In this document: one piece after another, positions 40,761-49,872 of the stretch
Numbering within the stretch: position 1 is the first letter of the stretch
Layout of the letters: each line of letters begins with the position of its first letter
From: Gaiellasilicea sp037720595
GTDB taxonomy: Bacteria; Actinomycetota; Thermoleophilia; Gaiellales; Gaiellaceae
NCBI GenBank assembly: GCA_037720595.1
Contig: JBBJLW010000013.1
Coordinates: 24,575 to 88,574 of the forward strand
Direction: 5' to 3'
DNA: 64,000 nt
Program-made: the position numbers and the translations under genes
Notes under the pieces: generated by a model
The model's database searches: none
Seen by the model: the letters and a program-made list of their open reading frames with translations, nothing else
Told to the model about the DNA's origin: nothing

Positions 40761-41648
40761 GTCGAGGACGTACGCGTACCGATTCTCGATCGGGCGGTAG
40801 CCGAGCCGGTCGTTGATCGCGAGCATCGGCGCGTTCGTCTCGTCGTTCTCGGTGAGCACGAGCTCGACGCCGACCTCTGCGAGCCTCCGCATCACGGCGA
40901 GCTTGGCGAGCCGGGCGAAACCGCGGCCACGGTAGGCGCGAAGCGAGCCGGTGTAGGCGTTGAGCGCACGGCGCGACTCGCGGTCGACGATGACATAGGC
41001 GACCGCGACCGCTCGTCCGTCGGCGACGGCTGCCTGGCTGAGCGCGAGGTCGAGATCCGGGTGCTCCCAGTAATCGCGCACCCACTGCTCGTACTCGACC
41101 GCGTCGATCACGTCGTCGCCCGGCTCGTCGAGCACGGACTCGGCGTCGACCGCGAACGTCTGCTCGGGACCGACCTCCAGCAGCGACGCGATCCTGGCTC
41201 TGGTCGAGTCGAGCTCGCTCGTGAGGACTGTGCGCGGGTCGACGCCCGAGACGCGGCGGGTGTGGGTGTGTCGGAACCCGTGTCGCTTGGCGAAGCTGCG
41301 CCCTGCCTCAGCAGCGCCCGCTTGGATGCGCGCCGAGTCCACGAGATGAGCCAGCGCTCGTTCGAGCAGCGTCGTGCCGATCCCGCGGCGCCGGTGCGAT
41401 TCCAGCACCGCGACGCCCACGTAGCCGCTTCGCGCCGACGTATCGTGGTCGATGCCCGCAGTCCCCCAACCGACGAGCGTCCCGCCGTCTCTGGCGGCCC
41501 ACCAGTTGCGCCGCGCGTCCGGCGGTGCGTTGAGGATCCTGTGCCGGGAGCCAGCCTCCGTCGCGACGCGCGTGTTGTCGATCTCATTCAGTAGCGGCAC
41601 TGCGGCCGCGATGTCGTTGACGTTCCCTTCCCGGATCGAGACCGCCAT
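40755..41648 (-). CDS. Tandem-GNAT acetyltransferase (MshD-like)
   Basis: The 297-residue protein holds two GNAT domains: the first with AVLESHRRRGIGTTLLERAL (about 80-100) and the second with GSLRAYRGRGFARLAKLAVM (about 233-252) and LTENDETNAPMLAINDRLGY. The two-domain layout and length match mycothiol synthase MshD, which acetylates the cysteinyl precursor of mycothiol. However, other tandem GNATs share this layout, so the function is open. It converges with the DUF4394 gene through a shared hairpin. Confidence 0.85.
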   Translation of the reverse strand: MAVSIREGNVNDIAAAVPLLNEIDNTRVATEAGSRHRILNAPPDARRNWWAARDGGTLVGWGTAGIDHDTSARSGYVGVAVLESHRRRGIGTTLLERALAHLVDSARIQAGAAEAGRSFAKRHGFRHTHTRRVSGVDPRTVLTSELDSTRARIASLLEVGPEQTFAVDAESVLDEPGDDVIDAVEYEQWVRDYWEHPDLDLALSQAAVADGRAVAVAYVIVDRESRRALNAYTGSLRAYRGRGFARLAKLAVMRRLAEVGVELVLTENDETNAPMLAINDRLGYRPIENRYAYVLDR

Positions 41649-41674
41649 CGCGTGCCGACGCTAGCATCGAACGG

Positions 41675-43840
41675 ATGCCCGTCGCCTCGCCCGAGACCTA
41701 CCTCGCGAGCCTGAATCCCGCCCAGCGGGAGGCTGTCCTCCACACCGAAGGGCCGCTGCTCGTGATCGCGGGCGCCGGCTCGGGCAAGACCCGAGTGCTC
41801 ACGCACCGGGTCGCGCACCTGATCTCCGCGCTCGGTGTGAAGCCGAACGAGATCCTTGCGATCACCTTCACGAACAAGGCGGCGGGGGAGATGCGCGAGC
41901 GCCTCACGAGCATGCTCGGCCCGGTCGCGCGCGCGATCTGGATCCTCACCTTCCATGCCGCCTGCGGCCGTATCCTCCGCGCCGAGGCCGAGCGGCTCGG
42001 CTACCGCTCGAACTTCACGATCTACGACTCCGCCGACCAGGTGCGGCTCGTGAAGCAGTGCCTGGAGGAGCTCGACAAGGATCCGAAGCGCTTCGTCCCG
42101 CGCGGCATCCACGCCCAGATCTCGAACGCGAAGAACCTCCTGCTGACCCCGGCCCTCTACGCCGAGCGCGTCGCCTCCTTCTACGACCAGACCGTCGCCG
42201 AGGTCTACACGCTCTACCAGAAGAGGCTCCACGCCTCGAACGCGGTCGACTTCGACGACATGCTGATGCTGACCGTCGAGGCACTCGAGCGCTTCCCGGA
42301 GGCGCGGGCCCGCTGGCAGAAGGCATTCCGCTACGTGCTCGTCGACGAGTACCAGGACACGAACCACGCCCAGTACCGGTTCCTCCAGATCCTCGGCGAG
42401 CACCACCACAACGTCTGCGCCGTCGGAGATCCGGACCAGAGCATCTACGCTTTTCGCGGGGCCGACATCCGCAACATCCTCGAGTTCGAGCGCGACTTCC
42501 CGGAGACGCGGACGATCTCGCTCGAGCAGAACTACCGCTCGACGAATGCGATCCTCGAATCGGCCAACGCGGTGATCGCACACAACAGCGAGCGCAAGGA
42601 GAAGCGACTGTGGTCGGAGCTCGGAGACGGCGACCCGGTGCGCGTCGTCGAGGTCGAGGACGAGAACGCCGAGGCCCGCTACGTCGCCTCGCAGATCGCC
42701 GCGCTCGTCGAGGAGGGCTACTCCGGCAGCGAGGTCGCGATCTTCTACCGGATGAACGCGCAGTCGCGCCAGATCGAGCAGACGCTGCGGCTCTCGCAGA
42801 TCGACTACCAGGTGATCGGCGGCCCGCGCTTCTACGAGCGCGCCGAGGTGAAGGACGCGATCGCCTACCTCCAGGTCCTCGACAACCCGACCGATGCAAT
42901 CTCGCTCCTCCGAATCGCGAACCGGCCCAGACGCGCGATCGGGGACACGACGCTCTCGCGGCTTGTCTCCTACGCGGAGGCGCACGGGATCTCGCTCCAC
43001 GAGGCGCTCGGCCATCCGGAGGAGGCGGGGCTCGCGAAGCCGGCCGTCAAAGCTGTCACCGGCCTGAAAAACCTGCTCGACTCGCTCCGCTCGGCCGCTC
43101 AGGAGCTGGACGTGCCCGAGCTGATCCAGGAAGTCCTCGCCCGCACCGGCACGATCGAGTCCTACGAGGCCGAACGGACGATCGAGGCGCGCGGGCGAAT
43201 CGAGAACCTCGAGGCATTCGTCGACGGCGCCCGCGAGTATCAGCAGCAGGCCGAAGAGCCGACGCTCGGCAGTTACCTGCAGGAGATCTCGCTCTTCTCG
43301 GCCCAGGACGACCTCGACGACGTCGAGGTCTCGAACGTGACCCTGATGACGATCCACAACGCGAAGGGGCTCGAGTTCCGCGCAGTCTTCATCGTCGGCG
43401 TCGAGGAGGAGATCTTCCCGAGCTCGCGCTCGATCGAGGAGCAGGGGATCGAGGAGGAACGGCGCCTCTTCTACGTCGGGATCACGAGAGCCGAGGAGCG
43501 GCTCGTCCTGACCCACGCGTCCTCGCGCCTGCTCTGGGGCCGGACGACGCACAATCTCGCCTCGCGCTTCCTCGACGAGCTGCCCGGCGGGCAGGTCGAG
43601 CGCGAGCGGCTGCGCGCCGCCTCCTGGCGGAACTACGGCACGCCGGCGCAGACGCGCGACCTCCAGCCGAAGACCGATCATCCGGCGCTCTCGACGGGCG
43701 ACTCGGTTCGCCACGGGACTCTCGGCGAGGGTGTCGTCACGCGGATGGAGGCCGGCGGCCTCGTCACCGTCCGCTTCGCCGCCGACGGGAGCGAGCGGAA
43801 GCTGATGCTGGACTACGCGCCGCTCGAGAAGATCGTGTGA
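41675..43840 (+). CDS. pcrA: ATP-dependent 3'-5' DNA helicase PcrA/UvrD
   Basis: The 721-residue superfamily 1A helicase acts in nucleotide-excision repair and replication restart. It has the Q motif (LNPAQREAV), Walker A GAGSGKT (33-39), VDEYQDTN for motif II, GDPDQSIYAFRGA for motif III, LEQNYRST, motif V LMTIHNAKGLEF and motif VI RLFYVGITRAEERL. A C-terminal Tudor-like end (GDSVRHGTLGEGVVTRMEAGG) is typical of PcrA and binds RNA polymerase. It overlaps the next gene's possible GTG start. Confidence 0.97.
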   Translation: MPVASPETYLASLNPAQREAVLHTEGPLLVIAGAGSGKTRVLTHRVAHLISALGVKPNEILAITFTNKAAGEMRERLTSMLGPVARAIWILTFHAACGRILRAEAERLGYRSNFTIYDSADQVRLVKQCLEELDKDPKRFVPRGIHAQISNAKNLLLTPALYAERVASFYDQTVAEVYTLYQKRLHASNAVDFDDMLMLTVEALERFPEARARWQKAFRYVLVDEYQDTNHAQYRFLQILGEHHHNVCAVGDPDQSIYAFRGADIRNILEFERDFPETRTISLEQNYRSTNAILESANAVIAHNSERKEKRLWSELGDGDPVRVVEVEDENAEARYVASQIAALVEEGYSGSEVAIFYRMNAQSRQIEQTLRLSQIDYQVIGGPRFYERAEVKDAIAYLQVLDNPTDAISLLRIANRPRRAIGDTTLSRLVSYAEAHGISLHEALGHPEEAGLAKPAVKAVTGLKNLLDSLRSAAQELDVPELIQEVLARTGTIESYEAERTIEARGRIENLEAFVDGAREYQQQAEEPTLGSYLQEISLFSAQDDLDDVEVSNVTLMTIHNAKGLEFRAVFIVGVEEEIFPSSRSIEEQGIEEERRLFYVGITRAEERLVLTHASSRLLWGRTTHNLASRFLDELPGGQVERERLRAASWRNYGTPAQTRDLQPKTDHPALSTGDSVRHGTLGEGVVTRMEAGGLVTVRFAADGSERKLMLDYAPLEKIV

Positions 43841-43842
43841 GC

Positions 43843-45048
43843 ATGGAGATTCGTCCGGTCGCCAGTGTCGAGGAGCTCACCGCCGCGATCGGCGCGATCG
43901 GCCACTACTTCGGCGGCTGGCCCACGCTCGAGCAGGCCGAGCGCTTCGGCCGGAACCTGCCGCTGGAGCGAATGCACGCGGCGTTCGACGGTGACACGAT
44001 CGTCGGCGGCGCTGGCGCCTTTCCCTTCGATCTGACCATCCCGGGCGGGCAGCTCGGTTGCGGCGGCGTCACGGTCGTCGGCGTCCTGCCCACGCATCGC
44101 CGGCGCGGGGTGCTGACGAGCATGATGCGTGCCCAACTCGAGGACATTCGCGACCGTGGCGAGCCGCTGGCGGCGCTCTGGGCATCCGAGGAGGCGATCT
44201 ATCGCCGCTTCGGCTACGGGATGGCTGCGCTCGGCACCGAGATGGCGCTTGCTCGCGGCTACCACGCACTGCGCGCGCCGGCCAATCCGGAGGTCGGTGT
44301 GCGCCTCGTCTCGCTCGATGACGCGAAGGGCCTCGTGCCTCCGATCTACGAGCGGACGCGATTGCGGACACCGGGGATGTACGGGCGCTCACCTAACTGG
44401 TGGGAGACGCGGATCCTCGACGATCCAGCCGACCGGCGAGAGGACGGAGCAGCCAAGAACGTCGCGATCGCGGATCTCGACGGCGTTCCGTCCGCCTACG
44501 CGCTCTATCGCGTGGTCTCGAAGTGGGAGGGGGCCGCAAACGCCGGCCACGTACGGATCCTCGAGTCGATGGGCGACGATGGAGCCGAGCTTGGGCTCTG
44601 GAGCTTTCTGCTCGGGCTCGATTGGGTCGGAACCTTCCGGGCGAACCACCTCCCGATCGACCATCCACTCCTCCACGCGCTCGTCTACCCGCGTCGAGCT
44701 TTGCTCCGTCTCTACGACACGCTCTTCCTGCGCCTGGTCGACGTCGGTGCTGCGCTCACCGCCCGCTCGTATGCGAGCGAGGAGCCGCTCGTGCTGGAGC
44801 TCGAGGACGCCTTCCTGCCGGAGAACAGCGGACGGTGGCGAATCGCGGACGGCGGAGCGGGGCGAACTGACGACGACGCCGATCTCGCGCTCGACGTCAA
44901 CGAGGCGGGCTCGCTCTACCTCGGTGGCTTCACCGCCTCCGAGCTCGTACGGGCCGGTCTCGTTCGAGAGCTTCGCGAGGGAGCCGCGCAGCGTGCCGAC
45001 CGGCTTTTCGCGACCTCCCGCAAGCCCTGGTGCCCGGAAATCTTCTAA
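43843..45048 (+). CDS. Eis-like GNAT acetyltransferase with SCP2 domain
   Basis: The 401-residue protein has an N-terminal GNAT domain (VTVVGVLPTHRRRGVLTSMMRAQL), a second GNAT-like domain and a C-terminal SCP2-like domain (EEPLVLELEDAFLPENSGRW to YLGGFTASELVRAG). This layout is that of Eis, which acetylates aminoglycosides and proteins in mycobacteria; substrates of homologues vary. A GTG at 43837 overlaps the pcrA stop and adds two residues; either start is possible. Confidence 0.9.
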   Translation: MEIRPVASVEELTAAIGAIGHYFGGWPTLEQAERFGRNLPLERMHAAFDGDTIVGGAGAFPFDLTIPGGQLGCGGVTVVGVLPTHRRRGVLTSMMRAQLEDIRDRGEPLAALWASEEAIYRRFGYGMAALGTEMALARGYHALRAPANPEVGVRLVSLDDAKGLVPPIYERTRLRTPGMYGRSPNWWETRILDDPADRREDGAAKNVAIADLDGVPSAYALYRVVSKWEGAANAGHVRILESMGDDGAELGLWSFLLGLDWVGTFRANHLPIDHPLLHALVYPRRALLRLYDTLFLRLVDVGAALTARSYASEEPLVLELEDAFLPENSGRWRIADGGAGRTDDDADLALDVNEAGSLYLGGFTASELVRAGLVRELREGAAQRADRLFATSRKPWCPEIF

Positions 45049-45621
45049 GTGGGGCTCGACACCGCGATCGGAAGCCTTCTCGCCGCGTTCGGGCTCTCGG
45101 GCGCGGCGGGTCTGAATGCCTGGCTCCCGCTCTTCGCGAGCGCCCTCGTCGCCCGCCTCGACGTCATCGAGCTTGCAGCTCCATTCGACGACCTCACCTC
45201 CACGTCCGCGCTCGTCCTCCTCGGCGTGCTCACTGCGGCCGACTTCGTCGGCGACAAGATCCCCGTCGTCGACCATCTCCTGCACCTCGCAGGGACGGTC
45301 GTGGCGCCGGCGTCGGGCGCGATCGTCTTCACCGGCCAGACCGGGCTCGAGACCGACTTGCCGACGCTCGCGGCCGTCCTGCTCGGCGGCGTCACGGCGG
45401 GTTCGATCCACGCCGGCCGCGCCGCTGTGCGACCCGTGTCGACAGCGACGACGGGCGGACTCGGCAACCCCGTACTCTCGCTCGGCGAAGACGCAGGCTC
45501 GCTCCTCCTCGTCGTGGCGGCGTTCGTCTTCCCCGTGATCGCCCTGGTTCTCGTGCTTGCGCTCGCGGTGGGACTGCTCGCTGCGTGGCGAAGGTTCCGT
45601 CGCGTCGTGCACAGGAGCTGA
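45049..45621 (+). CDS. DUF4126 membrane protein
   Basis: The 190-residue protein has several membrane helices: LLAAFGLSGAAGLNAWLPLFASALVARL at the start, ALVLLGVLTAADFVGDKIPVVDHL in the middle, and a C-terminal VVAAFVFPVIALVLVLALAVGLLAAW. It matches DUF4126, a family of unknown function. It starts at the GTG directly after the Eis-like gene stop. Confidence 0.85.
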   Translation: MGLDTAIGSLLAAFGLSGAAGLNAWLPLFASALVARLDVIELAAPFDDLTSTSALVLLGVLTAADFVGDKIPVVDHLLHLAGTVVAPASGAIVFTGQTGLETDLPTLAAVLLGGVTAGSIHAGRAAVRPVSTATTGGLGNPVLSLGEDAGSLLLVVAAFVFPVIALVLVLALAVGLLAAWRRFRRVVHRS

Positions 45622-45630
45622 CCCCGACGC

Positions 45631-47136
45631 CTAACGCCGCAGCTTCCGTAGCGCTGCGCGCGCCGCGATCGCGCCCGGCCCGCCGTGGACGCCGCCGCCC
45701 GGATGTGCCGACGACGAGCAGAGGTAGAGCCCTCGCACCGGCGTCTCCGGCCGACCGAGCCCCGGCACCGGCCGAAAGACGAGCTGCTGATGAAGCTGCG
45801 CGGTGCCGCCGTTCAACGCGCCGCCGCGCAGATTCTCGTTCGCCTGCTCGAGGATGGCGGGTGTCCAGACGTGACGTCGCCGGATCAAGGCCCTGAAACC
45901 GGGAGCGAGCACCTCCACGCGCGCCTCCATCCGCTCGGCGAGATCGCCGGGCTCGGCACCCTGCGGCAGGTGGGTGTACGCCCACGCGGTGTCCTTCCCT
46001 TCGGGCTGGCGGCTCGGATCGCCCATCGCGTACTGACCCATCACGAGGAACGGATCGCTCGGGACGAGCCTTCGCGTCAGCTCGCTCGCCGTCACGGTCA
46101 GCTCGTCGACCGACTCTGCGACGTGGATCACGGGCGCGCGCCGCGCGTCGGGCGCAGCCCAGGGAATCGGGCCGTCGAGCGTCCAGTCCACTTTGAAGGT
46201 CGCCGGGTCGAGCTCCAGCTTTCTGATTCCGTCGAGCACTCGTGCGGGCACGTGCTTCCGCGCCAGCAGGTCGAGGTAGAGCGCGACGGCGTGCACGTCG
46301 GCGAGCACGGCGCGAGTTGCGGTGACGTCGCCGGCGCCCGAGCGCACGCCCACGGCGCGACCGTGGCGGACGACGATCTCGTGGACGCGGGCGTTGCAGG
46401 TGATGCGGCCGCCTTTCGCCTCGAGCCGCCGGACGAGCGCGTCGGTCAGCTTGCCGGCGCCGCCCTCGGGACACGGGTAGCCGACGCTCTGCCCCAGCGA
46501 TGAGAGAAACCAGCCGAAGAAGCCGCTCAGACTCGACTCCGGCGAGAAATCCGCGTGAAGCGCGTTGCCGGCCAGCAGGCGCGCGGCACCCGCGCCGTGG
46601 AAGTGCTCGTCGGCGAGCCGCCGGACAGGCAGAAGCGCGAAACGGGCGAAATCCGGCAGGTCCTTGCGTAGTTGCGCAGCTATTCGCAGTCCGGCGCGGA
46701 CGGGCGGAAAGGGCGTCATCAGAGCCTGGAGTAACGGCGCCTCGATCCGGCGATAGCGCGCGAAGAGCGCGCGCCAGGCGTCGCCGTCGCCGGGTGCGAA
46801 CGAGTCGAGCGAGGCCGCGGTCTCGTCGAGGTCGCGGGAGAGAACGGCGCACGATCCGTCCGCCGTAGGGTGCGCGAGCACCAGCGGCCCGTGACACCAG
46901 CGGAGGCCATAGAGCTCGAGCTCCAGCTCGCGTATCGCAGGTGAGGCGGCGGCGAGCGGGTAGAACGAGCTGAACTCGTCGTTGACGAACCCCGCCTCGA
47001 CGTGCTCGGAGCTCTTGACCGCGCCGCCGGGCCTGTCCTGTGCCTCCAGCACCTCTACCGACCAGCCCGCGTCCGCGAGGAGGTTGGCGGCAACGAGCCC
47101 GTTCGGCCCCGCTCCGATCACGATCGCATCCGGCAT
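45631..47136 (-). CDS. FAD-dependent oxidoreductase, phytoene-desaturase-like
   Basis: The 501-residue protein has the FAD-binding start IVIGAGPNGLVAANLLADAGWSVEVLEAQDRPGGA (4-38), the middle signature SLSGFFGWFLSSLGQSVGYPCPEGGAGKLTDALVRRLEAKGG and a C-terminal FAD motif RGLYLCSSSAHPGGGVHGGPGAIAAR. It belongs to the CrtI/pyridine-nucleotide-disulfide-like group (PYROXD2-type), usually not true carotenoid desaturases. Substrate unknown. It stands alone. Confidence 0.9.
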   Translation of the reverse strand: MPDAIVIGAGPNGLVAANLLADAGWSVEVLEAQDRPGGAVKSSEHVEAGFVNDEFSSFYPLAAASPAIRELELELYGLRWCHGPLVLAHPTADGSCAVLSRDLDETAASLDSFAPGDGDAWRALFARYRRIEAPLLQALMTPFPPVRAGLRIAAQLRKDLPDFARFALLPVRRLADEHFHGAGAARLLAGNALHADFSPESSLSGFFGWFLSSLGQSVGYPCPEGGAGKLTDALVRRLEAKGGRITCNARVHEIVVRHGRAVGVRSGAGDVTATRAVLADVHAVALYLDLLARKHVPARVLDGIRKLELDPATFKVDWTLDGPIPWAAPDARRAPVIHVAESVDELTVTASELTRRLVPSDPFLVMGQYAMGDPSRQPEGKDTAWAYTHLPQGAEPGDLAERMEARVEVLAPGFRALIRRRHVWTPAILEQANENLRGGALNGGTAQLHQQLVFRPVPGLGRPETPVRGLYLCSSSAHPGGGVHGGPGAIAARAALRKLRR

Positions 47137-47178
47137 GACGCCTGACGGTAGCCCGGGAGCCTGTTACTCTGCCGCGCG

Positions 47179-47679
47179 ATGCGGCCCTTCTGCGCGCTCG
47201 GCGCGCTGCTCGTCATGCTCGTCTTGGTTGCGCCCGCGAGTGCCGTCCCCGACGGCCCGGTGGACGTCTACCTCGAGCACCTCGAGGCTCTGAACGGAGC
47301 GCCGATCTCGCTCGGCTGGCCGGCCGAAGGCACCGTCACCGATGCGTTCGGGCCGCGGTGGGGCCGGATGCACCTCGGGATCGACATCGGCATCCTCACC
47401 TCGCTCGAGGTTCGCGCGGCGGCCGCGGGCACCGTCACGGCTACTGGATATCTCGCCGGCTACGAGGGGTACGGCAATGTCGTGACGGTCGACGTCGGTC
47501 GCGGCTACACGATGCTCTACGCCCACCTCGCCGCCGCGTCGGCGAGCCCGGGCGACTGGCTCGACCTCGGCGAGTCGCTCGGGAGGGCGGGCTGCACGGG
47601 CTCCTGCACGGGCACGCATCTCCACTTCGAGCTCCGCCAGGCCGGCGTCCCCGTCGACCCGTGGCCGTTCCTCGGCTAA
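47179..47679 (+). CDS. Secreted M23 (LytM-type) peptidase
   Basis: The 166-residue protein has a signal peptide (RPFCALGALLVMLVLVAPASA) and a lysostaphin-type domain: GTVTDAFGPRWGRMHLGIDIG with the H-x3-D site, YTMLYAHLAAAS and the C-terminal HLHFEL. M23 enzymes cut peptidoglycan cross-bridges. It ends 13 bases before the tRNA-Val gene. Confidence 0.94.
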   Translation: MRPFCALGALLVMLVLVAPASAVPDGPVDVYLEHLEALNGAPISLGWPAEGTVTDAFGPRWGRMHLGIDIGILTSLEVRAAAAGTVTATGYLAGYEGYGNVVTVDVGRGYTMLYAHLAAASASPGDWLDLGESLGRAGCTGSCTGTHLHFELRQAGVPVDPWPFLG

Positions 47680-47692
47680 GATCCCCGCGCGA

Positions 47693-47765
47693 GGGCGGTT
47701 AGCTCAGTTGGGAGAGCACCAGCTCGACAAGCTGGGGGTCACTGGTTCGAGCCCAGTACCGCCCA
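47693..47765 (+). tRNA. tRNA-Val (GAC)
   Basis: All four stems pair: acceptor GGGCGGT with ACCGCCC, D stem GCTC/GAGC, anticodon stem CCAGC/GCTGG around the loop TCGACAA with anticodon GAC, and T stem ACTGG/CCAGT around TTCGAGC. CCA is not fully encoded. An integrase gene ends about 80 bases downstream, so this is a likely integration target. Confidence 0.97.
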
Positions 47766-47768
47766 CCT

Positions 47769-47797
47769 CGAAAAGCCCTGGATAACGGGGCTTTTCG
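47769..47797 (+). terminator. Hairpin after tRNA-Val
   Basis: CGAAAAGCCC (47769-47778) pairs with GGGCTTTTCG (47788-47797) in a perfect 10-bp stem with a short loop, right after the tRNA. Confidence 0.8.
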
Positions 47798-47847
47798 CGT
47801 TCCCGGGGCGGGACGGCCGCCGCAGCGTGGTACGAAATCGGTACGGG

Positions 47848-48972
47848 TCACCCGCGCTCACCGCCCTCGAACGCTTTCCCGAGCTCGGCCCGAATGTAGG
47901 GCTCCATCCCGGCGATCGGGCGCGTGTAGAGCCGGTGGGTCCGTTCGTCGGTGTGGCCCGTGAGCTGCTCCGTGATCGCGCCCGGAAGCCCCTGAGCCCG
48001 GACGTGGGAGACGTAGAAGTAGCGGAGCGTGTGGAACTTCAGGTCCGGCAGCCCGGCCGCCTCGCGGAGGGGCTGCCAGACGCGCCGGTCGAAGTTCGAG
48101 TCCAGCCAGTAGACGCCCATCGGCGACGGGAACACGAGCCCGTGCCGGTTCGGACGATCGTCGAGCTGCTGGCCGACCGACAGTTCCCGCAGGATGGCCG
48201 CCGCCTGCGGCGCGAGCACGATCTCGCGGTTACCGGCCTCCGACTTCGCCCGCTCCACGAGCTCGCCCTTGTAGAACTGCCGCCGGACGATGATCCTCTC
48301 CGCCCCGTCGCTCAAGTCAACGTCTTCCCAGCGGAGCCCGAAAGCCTCGCTCTTGCGGATCCCGGTGAACGCGGCGACCAGCACGAGCGCGCGGACGGTC
48401 GATGTCGGCGCGAGGTCGGCCATGCTCTCGAGCTGCCGCAGTGTCGGGAGCGTCGGCGTGCGCCGGCGTGGACGTGGCCTCTCCGAGTCGGTCACCGGGT
48501 TGAAGCTGATGAGCTTCCACTTGCGAGCGAGCTTCATCGCGGTCCCGAGCGTGTTCCTGATCCGGAGGACGCTGTCGGACGACTGCTCCGCTGCTGTCAG
48601 ACGGTCGCAGAACCGCTCCACGTCCTCGACGGTGATGTCCTGGAGCCGGCGCTTCCCGAGCGCCGGGAGGATGTGGAGGCGGCCGTCGCGCTCGTTCTGG
48701 GTGACCGTGCTCGACCGGAGCTCACCGCGGGCGACCTTCGCGCGCCGCCGCGGCACATAGTCACCCTCCCAGAACGCGCCGAGCGTCTTGCCGCGCCCCC
48801 CGAGCCCGGCACCCTGCATCGCCTCCGCAACCCATGCCGCGCGCGCCTCCGCCGCGTCCTTCTCGTGCATGTAGCCCGCCCGCTTGCCGGTGCGGCCGTT
48901 GACCTCCGCCTTCCAGCGGAATCTCTTCCCCTTCTTCAACATGTAGTCGTCGACGCCCGTGTACTTGCCCAT
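47848..48972 (-). CDS. Tyrosine-type site-specific integrase
   Basis: The 374-residue protein is complete: an N-terminal arm-binding domain (GKRFRWKAEVNG), a core-binding SAM-like domain (TLGAFWEGDYVPR to NTLGTAMKLARKWKLISFNP), and the catalytic domain with R206 (GIRKSEAFGLRW), HTLR at 314-317, H340 (LTGHTDE) and Y349. It would insert and excise the element at the neighbouring tRNA-Val. It is transcribed toward the tRNA, and its ATG overlaps the excisionase stop by one base. Confidence 0.95.
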   Translation of the reverse strand: MGKYTGVDDYMLKKGKRFRWKAEVNGRTGKRAGYMHEKDAAEARAAWVAEAMQGAGLGGRGKTLGAFWEGDYVPRRRAKVARGELRSSTVTQNERDGRLHILPALGKRRLQDITVEDVERFCDRLTAAEQSSDSVLRIRNTLGTAMKLARKWKLISFNPVTDSERPRPRRRTPTLPTLRQLESMADLAPTSTVRALVLVAAFTGIRKSEAFGLRWEDVDLSDGAERIIVRRQFYKGELVERAKSEAGNREIVLAPQAAAILRELSVGQQLDDRPNRHGLVFPSPMGVYWLDSNFDRRVWQPLREAAGLPDLKFHTLRYFYVSHVRAQGLPGAITEQLTGHTDERTHRLYTRPIAGMEPYIRAELGKAFEGGERG

Positions 48973-49343
48973 CAGGCTTCCTCTCGCGCGCCGCGGGCGA
49001 GGAACTGCTCGGCGGCGTCGGCAGGGATGATCCAGCGCGAGGACGGACGGTTCGGATAGGTCTTCCGGGCGGCGATCGCGCCGCCCTCTAGCAGCCGGTA
49101 AGTAGAGGGGACCGACCGTCCGAGCTGGGCTGAGAGCTCCGCCACTGACAGCGGCGGCCGGGAGTCGCTCACTTCGATCCTCTGAGACAACGGGCGCGTG
49201 ACGACGTCGACGCCATCTGTGAGCTCGGCGAGCTCGACGCTCAGCGCGTGATGCTCGCGCTCGTGCCAGGCGAGATGGAAACGCAGTTCGTGGATCCGAG
49301 CGGCGGAGGCATCGTCCACCTCCGCAGGTAAAGTGGTGATCAC
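48972..49343 (-). CDS. Excisionase-like DNA-binding protein
   Basis: The 123-residue protein has a C-terminal winged-helix segment of the excisionase/MerR-like type: PPLSVAELSAQLGRSVPSTYRLLEGGAIAARKTYPNRPSSRWIIPADAAEQFLA. The first 60 residues are a helical region of unknown role (FHLAWHEREHHALSVELAEL). It directly precedes the integrase and probably sets the direction of recombination. Confidence 0.82.
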   Translation of the reverse strand: MITTLPAEVDDASAARIHELRFHLAWHEREHHALSVELAELTDGVDVVTRPLSQRIEVSDSRPPLSVAELSAQLGRSVPSTYRLLEGGAIAARKTYPNRPSSRWIIPADAAEQFLARGAREEA

Positions 49344-49420
49344 AGGACACTCCCTTCTCGTGTCTCGTATCTTGGAGCCGCGTCACGCTGCAGGTGGCGC
49401 GGCTTTCTCGTGGTGATGCT

Positions 49421-49786
49421 CTAGGTCGTCGTCCTCCCATCCGGCGCATAGGGGACAAGGATCCCTGTTGGCGTGGGCCTTCGATATGCCTGCGCCTCGA
49501 GTGTGCGGAGATCGGCTTGAAGTTCTCGTTTGAACTGGGCGGCCTCGCCGCCGAGCTGGTGCTGTATCGCCGGGTCAGGCAGGGCCGCGAGCATTGATCG
49601 CGTTGCGTGGATTTCCATCGCGATCCGCAGCTCGTCCGCGTGCGACCGCCCGTGCATCTCGGACGCGCGTTTCATGACGTTGTCGAGAGCGGCGGGCACC
49701 CGTACGAACACCTTCACGTCGCGCTTCCCGATTCGTAGCTGTCGAACGAGTGGACTCGTGACTACTTTGTCTGTCACAGCAGTCAC
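49421..49786 (-). CDS. Putative ribbon-helix-helix DNA-binding protein
   Basis: The 121-residue product has a stretch RDVKVFVRVPAALDNVMKRASEMHGRSHADELRIAMEIHA that fits a beta-strand plus two helices of a ribbon-helix-helix fold, with a Pro-rich C-terminal tail. It may regulate the element or act as an antitoxin; no toxin gene is beside it. The start may be the GTG at 49786 or 49777. Confidence 0.55.
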   Translation of the reverse strand: MTAVTDKVVTSPLVRQLRIGKRDVKVFVRVPAALDNVMKRASEMHGRSHADELRIAMEIHATRSMLAALPDPAIQHQLGGEAAQFKRELQADLRTLEAQAYRRPTPTGILVPYAPDGRTTT

Positions 49787-49872
49787 ACTAACGCTCGGCG
49801 GGCGAACGCGCAAGGTTCGTGGTTTCTGTCGCGGCCCAGGAAATGACGCGTGCGAACCGCTTAGACCGAGAC